A stretch of DNA of 9,043 nt from Candidatus Thermokryptus sp. (GTDB lineage: Bacteria; Bacteroidota; Ignavibacteria; Kryptoniales; Kryptoniaceae), in the NCBI GenBank assembly GCA_028276305.1, contig JAPYWO010000028.1, positions 1-9,043 of the forward strand, read 5' to 3'. The notes beneath the pieces are model-generated. The model saw nothing but the letters and a program-made list of their open reading frames with translations, was not told the origin of the DNA and made no database searches. Positions 1-8,000 of the stretch are shown piece after piece. Made by a program: the position numbers and the translations under genes. Positions within the stretch are counted from its first letter, which is position 1, and every line of letters begins with the position of its first letter.

Positions 1-1028
1 CTATCTCGTTTGCAAATTAAAATCGCATCATCAGTGCTAACAACGATCAAATCTTCAACTCCGATCATCGCTATCAACGATTTATTCGCCTCAACAAGGC
101 AATTTTTTACATCCATAAGTATGACCGATTCATTATTTGGGCTGACATAGTTTCCATTTTCATCTTTTGGGGCAAGGTTATAAACCTCTTCCCAGCTTCC
201 GACATCGCTCCAACCAAAATCGGCTTTTATAACATATGCCTTATCCGTTTTTTCCATAACCCCATAATCAATTGAAATTGCCCTCATCCTTCCATAAGCA
301 CTTTCAAGAACCGTTTTAAATTCATCGGTGCCAATTGCGGAGTCAATTTTCATCAACTCCTCATAAATATCGGGCAGATGTCGTGCTATCTCCTCAAGTA
401 TCACATCAGTCCTCCAAATGAACATACCGCTATTCCAGAGGAAATCACCGCTTTCAAGGAAACGCTTTGCTGTCTCAAGATTTGGCTTTTCAGCAAATGT
501 TTTGACCTTAAAAACCCCTTTTTGCGAGAACTCGTCGTTGGAATCCTCAATGAATTGTATATACCCATAACCAGTTGATGGATAAGTCGGCTGTATCCCG
601 ATCGTTATGAGCCCCTTGGTCTGATATGCAGTTTCAATTCCGATCTTTAAAACCTCAAGGAACTTTTCCCCATCTTTAATTAAATGATCCGATGGTAAGA
701 CAACCATGACCGCATCGGGCTGAATCCTTTTTATAAATAAGCTTGCAAGCCCAATGCACGGCGCTGTGTTTTTGGACATTGGCTCAAGGATTACATTTTG
801 AATCGGAAATTTCGGAAGGACTTGAACAAGTTCAGCAGTTTGATTTTTGTTTGAAACGATGAATATATCCTCTTCCGGGATCAAAGGATTTATCCTTTCA
901 ATTGTCTGCTCAATTAAAGATTTTGAGGAAAGTATGTTAAGAAATTGTTTTGGTTTTCTTGAACGACTTTTGGGCCAAAATCTTGACCCAATCCCGCCCG
1001 CCATGATGACAGCAAATGTCTTAACCAT
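1..1028 (-). CDS. manC: Mannose-1-phosphate guanylyltransferase, 3' end cut by window edge
   Basis: This enzyme makes GDP-mannose from mannose-1-phosphate and GTP in the cytoplasm, supplying mannose, fucose or rhamnose-type sugars for surface glycans. The visible 342 codons read from an ATG at 1028 to the window edge without a stop. The family normally has about 350-360 residues in its single-domain form, so only a short C-terminal piece should be missing. Seen in the sequence: the nucleotidyltransferase signature AGGIGSRFWPKSR (residues 10-22) followed by KPKQF (25-29), the PSDH metal/nucleotide motif (112-115), FAEKP (178-182), WNSGMF (198-203) and GWSDVGSW (272-279). There is no room for the phosphomannose isomerase domain of the long bifunctional ManC/AlgA form. 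It lies 20 bases after alr and has the clearest ribosome binding site in the operon. A related sugar-1-phosphate guanylyltransferase specificity cannot be excluded, but the motifs favour mannose. The ORF was read by translating the reverse strand directly. Confidence 0.93.
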   Translation of the reverse strand, partial: MVKTFAVIMAGGIGSRFWPKSRSRKPKQFLNILSSKSLIEQTIERINPLIPEEDIFIVSNKNQTAELVQVLPKFPIQNVILEPMSKNTAPCIGLASLFIKRIQPDAVMVVLPSDHLIKDGEKFLEVLKIGIETAYQTKGLITIGIQPTYPSTGYGYIQFIEDSNDEFSQKGVFKVKTFAEKPNLETAKRFLESGDFLWNSGMFIWRTDVILEEIARHLPDIYEELMKIDSAIGTDEFKTVLESAYGRMRAISIDYGVMEKTDKAYVIKADFGWSDVGSWEEVYNLAPKDENGNYVSPNNESVILMDVKNCLVEANKSLIAMIGVEDLIVVSTDDAILICKRD

Positions 1029-1035
1029 AAGAATT

Positions 1036-1040
1036 TCCTT
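1036..1040 (-). promoter_or_regulatory. Ribosome binding site of the guanylyltransferase gene
   Basis: The reverse strand reads AAGGA seven bases before the ATG at 1028, a good Shine-Dalgarno match at normal spacing. It fixes the guanylyltransferase start and stands out because the two upstream genes of the same operon lack a comparable site. It lies inside the 20-base gap after the alr stop codon. Confidence 0.6.
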
Positions 1041-1048
1041 TTTGTTTT

Positions 1049-2158
1049 TTAATCCCTTAAATAAACCCTTGGAACTCTCGCTGAAACATTGCAACAAACT
1101 TCATAAGGGATCGTCCCTATCAACTTTGCAACATCCCAAGCGGTGATTTCAGAATCACCGAATAAAATCACATCATCGCCGACCTTTACTTCATCTTCTA
1201 AACCAACATCAACCATTATCTGATCCATCGTCACAGTCCCGACAACTGGAAAAATTCTCCCATTTATAAGCACCTTACCACGATTTGTAAGCAAGCGGTT
1301 GTAACCATCGGCATAACCAATCGGTATAGTTGCGATCCTTGTCTTCTTTTGAGTTATAAATCTTCGCCCGTAACTTATGCTCGTCCCTGGTTCAACCACT
1401 TTTAAAAAAGCAACCTTTGACTTCAAAGTCATCACAGGGCGAAGCTCAACCTTATTTAAAACATCAAGCGACGGATGATAACCATAAAGCATTATACCAG
1501 GTCTAACCATATCAAGATATGTCTGCGGGAGGTCAAGTATCGCTCCGGAATTTGCACAATGTTTAATTGGTATTTTGATACCGATTGATTCAAGCGCTTG
1601 AATAAGTTCGGTAAACCTCTTGAATTGAAGATTTGCATATGTTTTGTCTTTTTCATCAGATGTAGCAAAATGCGTGTAAATTCCCTCAATTACAAGATTT
1701 TCGTATCTCTCGTTCAAATTTCTCACAAATTCAAACGCATCTTTAAAATTGATGCCAACCCTTCCCATCCCTGTATCAACTTTGATATGACATTTTATCT
1801 TTCGCCCAAATTTTTCAGCAAATGAATTGAACTTCTCAGCGATGTCAACTGTGAAGATCGTCGGCGTTAAATCATACTTAAAGAATAACTCAATTTGATG
1901 TTCAAAAGGTGTTGTGAAGACAAGAATCGGTGTTTCAATTTCATTCTTGCGAAGCTCAATCCCCTCCTCCGGGATGGCAACGGCAAGATATTCCGCACCG
2001 AGCGAAACAGCAAGTTTTGAAATTTCAATGGCTCCGTGTCCATACGCATTCGCCTTTACAACAGCCATAACTTTGGTCTTATCCCCAACGAGCTTTTTAA
2101 CTTGGTTAAAATTAAACTCAAAAGCGGAAAGATTAATCTGTGCAACAGTGGGTCTCAT
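1049..2158 (-). CDS. alr: Alanine racemase
   Basis: Alanine racemase is a cytoplasmic PLP enzyme that interconverts L- and D-alanine, providing D-alanine for peptidoglycan. The protein has 369 residues from the ATG at 2158, typical for the family. The N-terminal TIM barrel carries the PLP lysine in AVVKANAYGHG (K35), the VDTGMGRVG segment with R133, and VRPGIMLYG with R219, which contacts the PLP ring nitrogen in known structures. The C-terminal beta domain carries the second catalytic base, the tyrosine of SISYGRR (Y263), then IPIGYADGY and the TMDQ motif (M311). All key residues are present, so it should be active. A GTG directly precedes the ATG (2159-2161), giving an alternative start one codon longer. 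The start lies inside the upstream deoxyribosyltransferase-like gene (26-base overlap), and I see no strong Shine-Dalgarno sequence, so translation is probably coupled to that gene. The stop is 20 bases before the guanylyltransferase start. Confidence 0.96.
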   Translation of the reverse strand: MRPTVAQINLSAFEFNFNQVKKLVGDKTKVMAVVKANAYGHGAIEISKLAVSLGAEYLAVAIPEEGIELRKNEIETPILVFTTPFEHQIELFFKYDLTPTIFTVDIAEKFNSFAEKFGRKIKCHIKVDTGMGRVGINFKDAFEFVRNLNERYENLVIEGIYTHFATSDEKDKTYANLQFKRFTELIQALESIGIKIPIKHCANSGAILDLPQTYLDMVRPGIMLYGYHPSLDVLNKVELRPVMTLKSKVAFLKVVEPGTSISYGRRFITQKKTRIATIPIGYADGYNRLLTNRGKVLINGRIFPVVGTVTMDQIMVDVGLEDEVKVGDDVILFGDSEITAWDVAKLIGTIPYEVCCNVSARVPRVYLRD

Positions 2159-2624
2159 CACTTGATTTAAATTTTCTTGTGAGAAAAATTTTCAAATCGT
2201 CAAAATTATAAAAAATCTCGTCAACACATCCAATTATCCAGGATGGAATTTCCTCAAAATCAAAATTTGAAACAAGGTAGATCGGCTTGTTAAGAAACTT
2301 CGCAATCGTTATCTCACCCTGCGTCCCTGCTCCTTCCCTTGCACTTTCATCCCAGTAACAAATGACATAGTCACACTCAGCTATTGCCTTTAAATCCCTT
2401 TCAACGATATTTTTGATTATCCCTTTGAAAATTTCCGGAGAATCCTTTTTAGCCCCCCTCAAATTGATATTCGGATGATGCTCAGAAAGAAATTTTTCGG
2501 TTTCAATGACTGGATTAAAAACATCGTGTTTCAAATTTTCCCGAAGCCAATTTTCAATTTCCCAGCGCCACTTTAAACCACCATCTTTTGAATGTTCCAT
2601 CCCTCCGGAAAGATAAACTTTCAA
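2133..2624 (-). CDS. Nucleoside 2-deoxyribosyltransferase-like protein, TTG start
   Basis: This 163-residue protein resembles the nucleoside 2-deoxyribosyltransferase / DNPH1 (Rcl) fold: a small Rossmann-like enzyme that breaks or exchanges the N-glycosidic bond of (deoxy)nucleosides or nucleotides. Seen in the sequence: an N-terminal strand and glycine turn KVYLSGGME (2-10), a Trp-rich helix (about 19-27), the strand DVFNPV (34-39), a helix containing ERDLKAI (75-81), CDYVICYWD (84-92), and a Gly-rich segment GAGTQGEITIA (98-108). E104 occupies the place of the family's catalytic glutamate. The final strand PIYLVSN (114-120) fits the fold. No signal peptide or membrane segment is seen. The start is a TTG at 2622-2624: a stop codon lies two codons upstream, and the first ATG (codon 9) would remove the conserved first strand. 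It appears to lead an operon with alr and the guanylyltransferase gene. Substrate and physiological role are unknown; salvage, nucleotide-pool cleaning or a modified-base reaction are all possible. Confidence 0.75.
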   Translation of the reverse strand: MKVYLSGGMEHSKDGGLKWRWEIENWLRENLKHDVFNPVIETEKFLSEHHPNINLRGAKKDSPEIFKGIIKNIVERDLKAIAECDYVICYWDESAREGAGTQGEITIAKFLNKPIYLVSNFDFEEIPSWIIGCVDEIFYNFDDLKIFLTRKFKSSDETHCCTD

Positions 2625-2655
2625 CTTTTAACCAGAATTTGTTGAGAAACCAAGT

Positions 2656-2686
2656 AAAATATACGCCTATGGACCCTTTTAATCAA
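2656..2686 (-). promoter_or_regulatory. Probable promoter of the deoxyribosyltransferase-alr-guanylyltransferase operon
   Basis: On the reverse strand TTGATT (2681-2686) is followed after exactly 17 bases by TATATT (2658-2663), a good sigma70-like pair. The same bases also fit the Bacteroidota pattern: TTG, 20 bases, then TATATTTT (2656-2663) against TAnnTTTG. Transcription would start near 2650, leaving a leader of about 25-30 bases before the TTG start at 2624. The -35 element overlaps the topA stop codon (2683-2685). No terminator is visible between topA and this point, so read-through from topA is also possible. This is a motif match only. Confidence 0.45.
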
Positions 2687-4935
2687 GCGTTTACATCGTC
2701 GGGAAGCGCTTCAATCTTCGCACCACACCTTGGACATTTATAACCGCTGGATGTTTTTCTATTTGGCTTTACTATAAGCGGATAACCACACTCTGGACAT
2801 GGCTTTTCAATCGGTTTGTCCCAAAGGATGAATTTACACTTGGGATAATTTGAACAGCCATAAAAAGTCCTTTTCCGCTTTGACTTCCTTTCAACGAGCT
2901 CCCCTTCCGAACATTCAGGACACTTTATACCAGTGGTGATTGACTCGGTATATTTACAAGTCGGATAATTTTCACATCCGTAGAATTTCCCAAATCTTCC
3001 TCTTCTTAAAATCAATCTTCCCCCACATTCAGGACATATTCTAACTTTTTCAAGTTCTCCATCAGTTGGAAACGCCATCGTAAACGAACACTCAACATTT
3101 GAACAAGCGAGATATTTCCCATACTTATCCACTTTAACAACCATTTTTGAACCGCATTTCTCACATATTATGTTTGTCTCTTCCTGGATCAGCTCCCTTA
3201 TTTCGTCTTTCCGCTCTTGAAGATTTTGCAAGTGTTCCTCAAAGGGTTTAAAGAATGAGTCAACAACTTTAACATATGTCTTTTTTCCTGAAGCTATCTC
3301 ATCAAGGTCCTCCTCCATCCGAGCGGTAAATTTATAGTCAAATATATCCGGGAAATTCGCAACCAAAATTTTATTCACAGCAAAACCAAGGTCCGTTGGG
3401 ACAAGTTTCCTCTCTTGAAGTTCAACATATCCACGCTCAAGAATCGTACTTATGATTGTGGCGTATGTGCTAGGTCTACCGATTCCCCTTGATTCAAGTT
3501 CTTTGACAAGCGTTGCCTCTGTATATCTTGAGGGTGGTTTCGTGAAATGCTGTTCGGGGACTAAATTAGTTAGTTTTAAAACCTCACCGACTTTTATGTT
3601 AACGGGGATTTTATACTCCCTCTCATCGTTTTCTTTTTCCTCAACGCTCGCTTCTTGATAAATTTGCATGAACCCATTGAACTTAACAATTGAGCCAGTA
3701 GCCCTGAACAGATAATTGTCCGCAACTATGTCAACAACCGTTTGATCAAGAACAGCCGATGTCATCTGACAAGCGACGAAACGATTCCATATTAACTCAT
3801 AAAGCGCAAATAAATCATCGCTAAGATATTTTTTTACAGCCCTTGGTTCATATTTCATAGATGTTGGTCTAATTGCTTCGTGAGCGTCTTGACTAACTTT
3901 TGATTTTTTATAAATTCGTGGCGATTGCGGTAGATATTCCTTGCCATAGTTGTTGAAGATAAATTCCCTAACCGCATTTATCGCCTCATCACTTATCCTT
4001 GTTGAGTCAGTTCTCATATAAGTGATCAAGCCAACCCTACCTTCTTCCCCGATATCAACGCCTTCGTAAAGTTGTTGTGCAAGGAGCATCGTTTTTTTAG
4101 CTGAGAATTTCAACTTGTTGTTCGCTTCTTGTTGAAGAGTGCTGGTTATAAACGGAGGAGCAGGATTTTTAAGGACTTCCTTCTTTTGAATATTTGAAAT
4201 CGTGAATGTCTTATGTCTTAACTCCTCAAGGATTTTCTCTGCGGTTTCCTTGTCCGGGATTTTCGGCTCTTTACCCTCAATCTTGAAAAGTTTTGCTTTT
4301 AAAATTTCCCCAGACACCGTTTTAAATTCCGCTTCAATTGTCCAGTATTCCTCCGGCTTAAAATTCCTTATCTCTTCCTCTCTTTCACAAATTAGGCGAA
4401 GTGCAACCGATTGGACTCTACCAGCAGATAGTGAAATTTTCTCATTAACAACCTTTTTCAGGAAAGGGCTTATTCTGTAACCGACTATTCTATCAAGAAC
4501 TCTTCTCGCCTGTTGCGCATCAACAAGATTCATATCAATACCGCGAGGTTTCTTCATCCCCTGCTCAATCCCCGTGCGCGTTATCTCAGTGAAGAGAACA
4601 CGATAAATGTTTGGGTTTATCCTCTCTATCTCAGTTTTAATATGCCAGGCGATCGCCTCACCTTCCCTATCCGGGTCAGTTGCTATGTAAACCTTGTTGA
4701 CTTTACTTGCGAGATTTTTTAGCTTCTCAATTATCTCTTTCTTCCCACGAATTATAACATAGCGAGGTTTGTAATCATCCTCAAGATCTATCCCAAGCTT
4801 TGATTTATCCTTCGGGTTCTTCGGGAGGTCTTTAACATGCCCAACGGAAGCTTCAACGATAAAATCAGGACCGAGGTATTTGCTTATTGTCTTCGCTTTT
4901 GCGGGGGATTCAACTATGAGAAGATTTTTAGCCAT
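2683..4935 (-). CDS. topA: DNA topoisomerase I (type IA)
   Basis: TopA relaxes negative supercoils by cutting one DNA strand through a 5'-phosphotyrosine link and passing the other strand. The 750-residue protein is complete. The N-terminal Toprim domain (about 1-120) has E9 in LLIVESPAKAK and the metal-binding acidic set in TDPDREGEA (D87, D89, E91). The type IA core follows, with SAGRVQSVALRL (170-181), the catalytic tyrosine Y306 in LITYMRTDS with R308 beside it, QDAHEAIRPT (349-358) and RGIGRPSTYA (483-492). The C-terminus carries four cysteine clusters: C591/594/611/616, C634/637/654/660, C672/675/694/700 and C713/716/734/737. The first three resemble the usual topoisomerase zinc ribbons, and the last has a plain CxxC...CxxC layout. 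The ATG at 4935 gives the conserved AKNLLIVESPAKA start. The only Shine-Dalgarno candidate, AAAGG at 4948-4952, is 12 bases away, which is long. The gene lies just after the rpoC terminator. Reverse gyrase is excluded because no helicase domain is present. Confidence 0.98.
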   Translation of the reverse strand: MAKNLLIVESPAKAKTISKYLGPDFIVEASVGHVKDLPKNPKDKSKLGIDLEDDYKPRYVIIRGKKEIIEKLKNLASKVNKVYIATDPDREGEAIAWHIKTEIERINPNIYRVLFTEITRTGIEQGMKKPRGIDMNLVDAQQARRVLDRIVGYRISPFLKKVVNEKISLSAGRVQSVALRLICEREEEIRNFKPEEYWTIEAEFKTVSGEILKAKLFKIEGKEPKIPDKETAEKILEELRHKTFTISNIQKKEVLKNPAPPFITSTLQQEANNKLKFSAKKTMLLAQQLYEGVDIGEEGRVGLITYMRTDSTRISDEAINAVREFIFNNYGKEYLPQSPRIYKKSKVSQDAHEAIRPTSMKYEPRAVKKYLSDDLFALYELIWNRFVACQMTSAVLDQTVVDIVADNYLFRATGSIVKFNGFMQIYQEASVEEKENDEREYKIPVNIKVGEVLKLTNLVPEQHFTKPPSRYTEATLVKELESRGIGRPSTYATIISTILERGYVELQERKLVPTDLGFAVNKILVANFPDIFDYKFTARMEEDLDEIASGKKTYVKVVDSFFKPFEEHLQNLQERKDEIRELIQEETNIICEKCGSKMVVKVDKYGKYLACSNVECSFTMAFPTDGELEKVRICPECGGRLILRRGRFGKFYGCENYPTCKYTESITTGIKCPECSEGELVERKSKRKRTFYGCSNYPKCKFILWDKPIEKPCPECGYPLIVKPNRKTSSGYKCPRCGAKIEALPDDVNA

Positions 4936-4960
4936 TTTTTCAAACTACCTTTATTTTAAC

Positions 4961-4991
4961 AAAAAAGCGACGGCTAAAAATTCGCCGTCGC
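4961..4991 (-). terminator. Rho-independent terminator after rpoC
   Basis: Read on the reverse strand, GCGACGGC pairs perfectly with GCCGTCGC (4984-4991 and 4967-4974), closing a nine-base AT-rich loop, and is followed at once by six T (4961-4966). The stem is 8 bp with six G-C pairs, strong against the AT-rich background. It begins 44 bases after the rpoC stop and ends 25 bases before topA. The other orientation lacks a T run, so it acts only on minus-strand transcription. It most likely ends the rpoBC transcript. Confidence 0.9.
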
Positions 4992-5035
4992 CATTTATAA
5001 CTATTATCGGCGCAAATTTGCCATTTTCATTTTCA

Positions 5036-8000
5036 TCACAATGACGCTGTCTTCTTTTCCCTTTCTTCAACTTCCTCTTCCTTGGTTTCAACCTTTTCAA
5101 CTTCTTCTTCCTTCACCCTCACTATAATTCTGCGATAATCTTTATCTTTGCTTCTAAATCCAGTTCCTGCTGGGATCAATTGACCAACAACGACATTTTC
5201 TTTCAAGCCCCTTAAATAATCAACTTTCCCTTCAATAGCAGCGTCAGTCAAAACACGCGTCGTCTCTTGGAAGGACGCTGCGGAAATCCAGCTCTCGGTT
5301 GTAAGAGCAGCGCTTGTTATACCAAGCAAAACGGGTTCAAATTCAGCTGGTTGAGCAGGACGATACTCCGCCGGTTTCTTTCTCTTCTTTTTCAGCTCAG
5401 CATTTTCTCTATCAACTTCTATCTTCCTCCTCAATTGTCCAACTTTGAACTTTGAATCTCCCTTGCTAGTTATAACTACCATCTCTCTGATCTTCGCATT
5501 CTCCTCATCAACCACATCCTTATCTACTATGTCCTTCTCAAGGAACTTCGTGTCACCTGGTTTATTTATCTTAACTTTTCTCATCATCTGTCTAACGATG
5601 ACCTCAATGTGCTTATCGTTTATTTCTACACCTTCATTTCTATAAACATCTTGAATCTCATTAACAAGGTATTGCTGAACGGCGTTAAGTCCTTTTATCT
5701 TAAGAATTGCGTGTGGATCAATCGGTCCATCCGTCAATCTATCACCAGCATACACTCTATCACCATCTTCAACAAGTAAATGTTTCGTTTGAGGTATTTT
5801 ATATTCTTTCTCAAAACGACCATCATCGCTGACGATTTTAACGATGTAGTAATTTCCTTCGGTTTTTACACTTACAACGCCGTCAATTTCAGCAAGCTCA
5901 GCTGGGTTGTTCGGTGTTCTCGCTTCAAACAGATTAACGACCTTCGGCAAACCTCCAGTTATATCTCTTATCTTTGCTTGTTCTCTTGGTATCTTAGCGA
6001 TTATATCACCAGCATTTATATGCCCGCCTTCTTTTAAATCAGGATTAATCAATGCTCTAACTGGGATCGGCTGGAAGTGTTCCTCACCTTTTGAATCAAC
6101 GATTTTAACCCTGGGAACCTTGCTTTTGTCCTTTGACTCAATTATAACTTTTTGCAAATGACCTGTTGTCTCATCCGTTTCCTCACGATAAGTGACATCT
6201 GGGATAAGGTCTATGAATTCAACTCTACCGCTTTTTTCGGCAATTATAACGGAGTTATACGGATCGGTCTCATAAAGTTCATCATTCTTTTTGACGGTTT
6301 GACCATCTCTGACTTTCAAGTCGGAGCCATAAGGTACTGCATACTTCTTCTCCTGACCATCTTTGCCGGTGATGAGCAGATATCCTTGCCTGGAAATCAC
6401 GCGCAGGACAGTTTGCACTCCTTCGTCATCCACTTTTTCATAAGGTATGTACCTTATGTTCACAAACTTAACAACCCCGTCATTTTTCGCATAGATTTTT
6501 GAAGGTCTATATCCGCCTCCGGCAACGCTTCCGCCAGTGTGGAAAGTTCTAAGTGTAAGCTGAGTTCCCGGCTCACCGATTGATTGAGCAGCGATTATTC
6601 CAACCGCTTCTCCAACCTCAACCATTCTCCCAGTTGCGAGATTTCTACCGTAACATTTCACACAAACACCGTATTTTGCCTCGCAAGTCAAGACCGAGCG
6701 AACTTCCACCTCTTCAATGTTGGCTTCTTCAATTTTATGTGCGATTTCCTCATCAATTTCCTGACCAGCTTGAACAATGATTTCTCCAGTTGTCGGGTTA
6801 TAAATATCGTGCAATGAAACACGACCTACAATTCTTTCAGCCAATGTAACTCTTATCTCTTCACCACCTTCTTCCTTCAGGGCGCTAAGTGTTATTCCTC
6901 TTACGGTTCCGCAGTCCTCTTCGGTCACAACAACATCTTGCGCAACATCAACAAGTCGTCTTGTGAGATAGCCAGCGTCCGATGTTTTTAAAGCGGTGTC
7001 GGCAAGACCTTTCCTTGCGCCGTGCGTTGATAGGAAGTACTCCCAAATTGAAAGACCTTCACGGAAGTTAGATAAAATTGGATACTCAATCATTTCATAC
7101 GGCTGACCCGTCATCCCTTTCTGTGGCTTCTGCATCAATCCTCTCATACCACCTAATTGCCTGACCTGATCCTTTGAACCTCTTGCACCCGAATCAAGCA
7201 TAACAAATAGAGGGTTGAAACCTTGATTGACCTTTGAAAGCTCATCAAACAAAACCTTCGCAACTTTTTCAGTCGCAGCTGACCACTCATCTATAACCTT
7301 GTTATATCTCTCCGAATCTGAAATCGCCCCCTCAAGATAATCTTGCCAGTGTGCATCAACCCTGCGTTGATATTCCTCAATTATCTTGTCTTTTTCCTTT
7401 GGTACAATTACATCTGGAACACCAATTGAGATACCCGATTTAGTTGCGTAATAATAACCCATATCCTTCATCTCATCAAGAAACTCAGCTGTTCGGACAT
7501 TTCCAAACCTCTTGTAAATTTTCGCTATCAAATCAGCCAACTTCTTTTTCGTCAAAAGCTCGTTGACAAAGCCGATTTCCTTTGGGACTATCTGATTAAA
7601 TAAAACTCTTCCAGTCGTCGTCTCAATAATTTCATATTTCCCCGTCTCGTTGTTGAAAATCCTAACCTTTATTTTAGCGTGCAGTCCAAGCTTCCCACTG
7701 TTGTAAGCGATTATAACTTCCTCGGGCGAATAAAAAGTTTTTCCTTCCCCAGGTTCACCGCTTCTTTCTTTTGTCAGATAATACAATCCGAGCACGATGT
7801 CCTGCGTTGCAATGGTAATTGGCTTACCATCTGCTGGCTTGAGAAGATTATGACTTGAAAGCATAAGAATCCTCGCCTCAAGCTGTGCTTCATAAGAGAG
7901 CGGAACATGAACTGCCATCTGGTCACCGTCAAAGTCGGCATTAAATGCAACGCAAACGAGAGGATGCAATTGAATTGCTTTGGCATCTGTAAGGACTGGT

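Noticed and set aside
378..1146. Plus-strand open frames of 66 and 99 codons across the guanylyltransferase gene and the end of alr
   Set aside because: They lie opposite clearly recognisable genes, show no family motifs and have no ribosome binding sites. They are antisense shadows.
2625..2682. Possible terminator after topA
   Set aside because: No stem with a following T run was found in this gap on the reverse strand. The sequence fits a promoter better.
5012..5021. Perfect 10-base palindrome GCAAATTTGC between rpoC and topA, a possible operator
   Set aside because: A palindrome this short is not rare in about 100 AT-rich bases, it does not extend outward, and no second copy was noticed. 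Not enough to call a binding site.
5960..6500. Large segment inside the RpoC trigger loop, first considered as an intein or foreign insertion
   Set aside because: It aligns by eye with the known trigger-loop insertion of Gram-negative RNA polymerases, with matching motifs such as KVPYG-like, TDELTG-like and DITGGLP. It is a normal lineage-typical domain.
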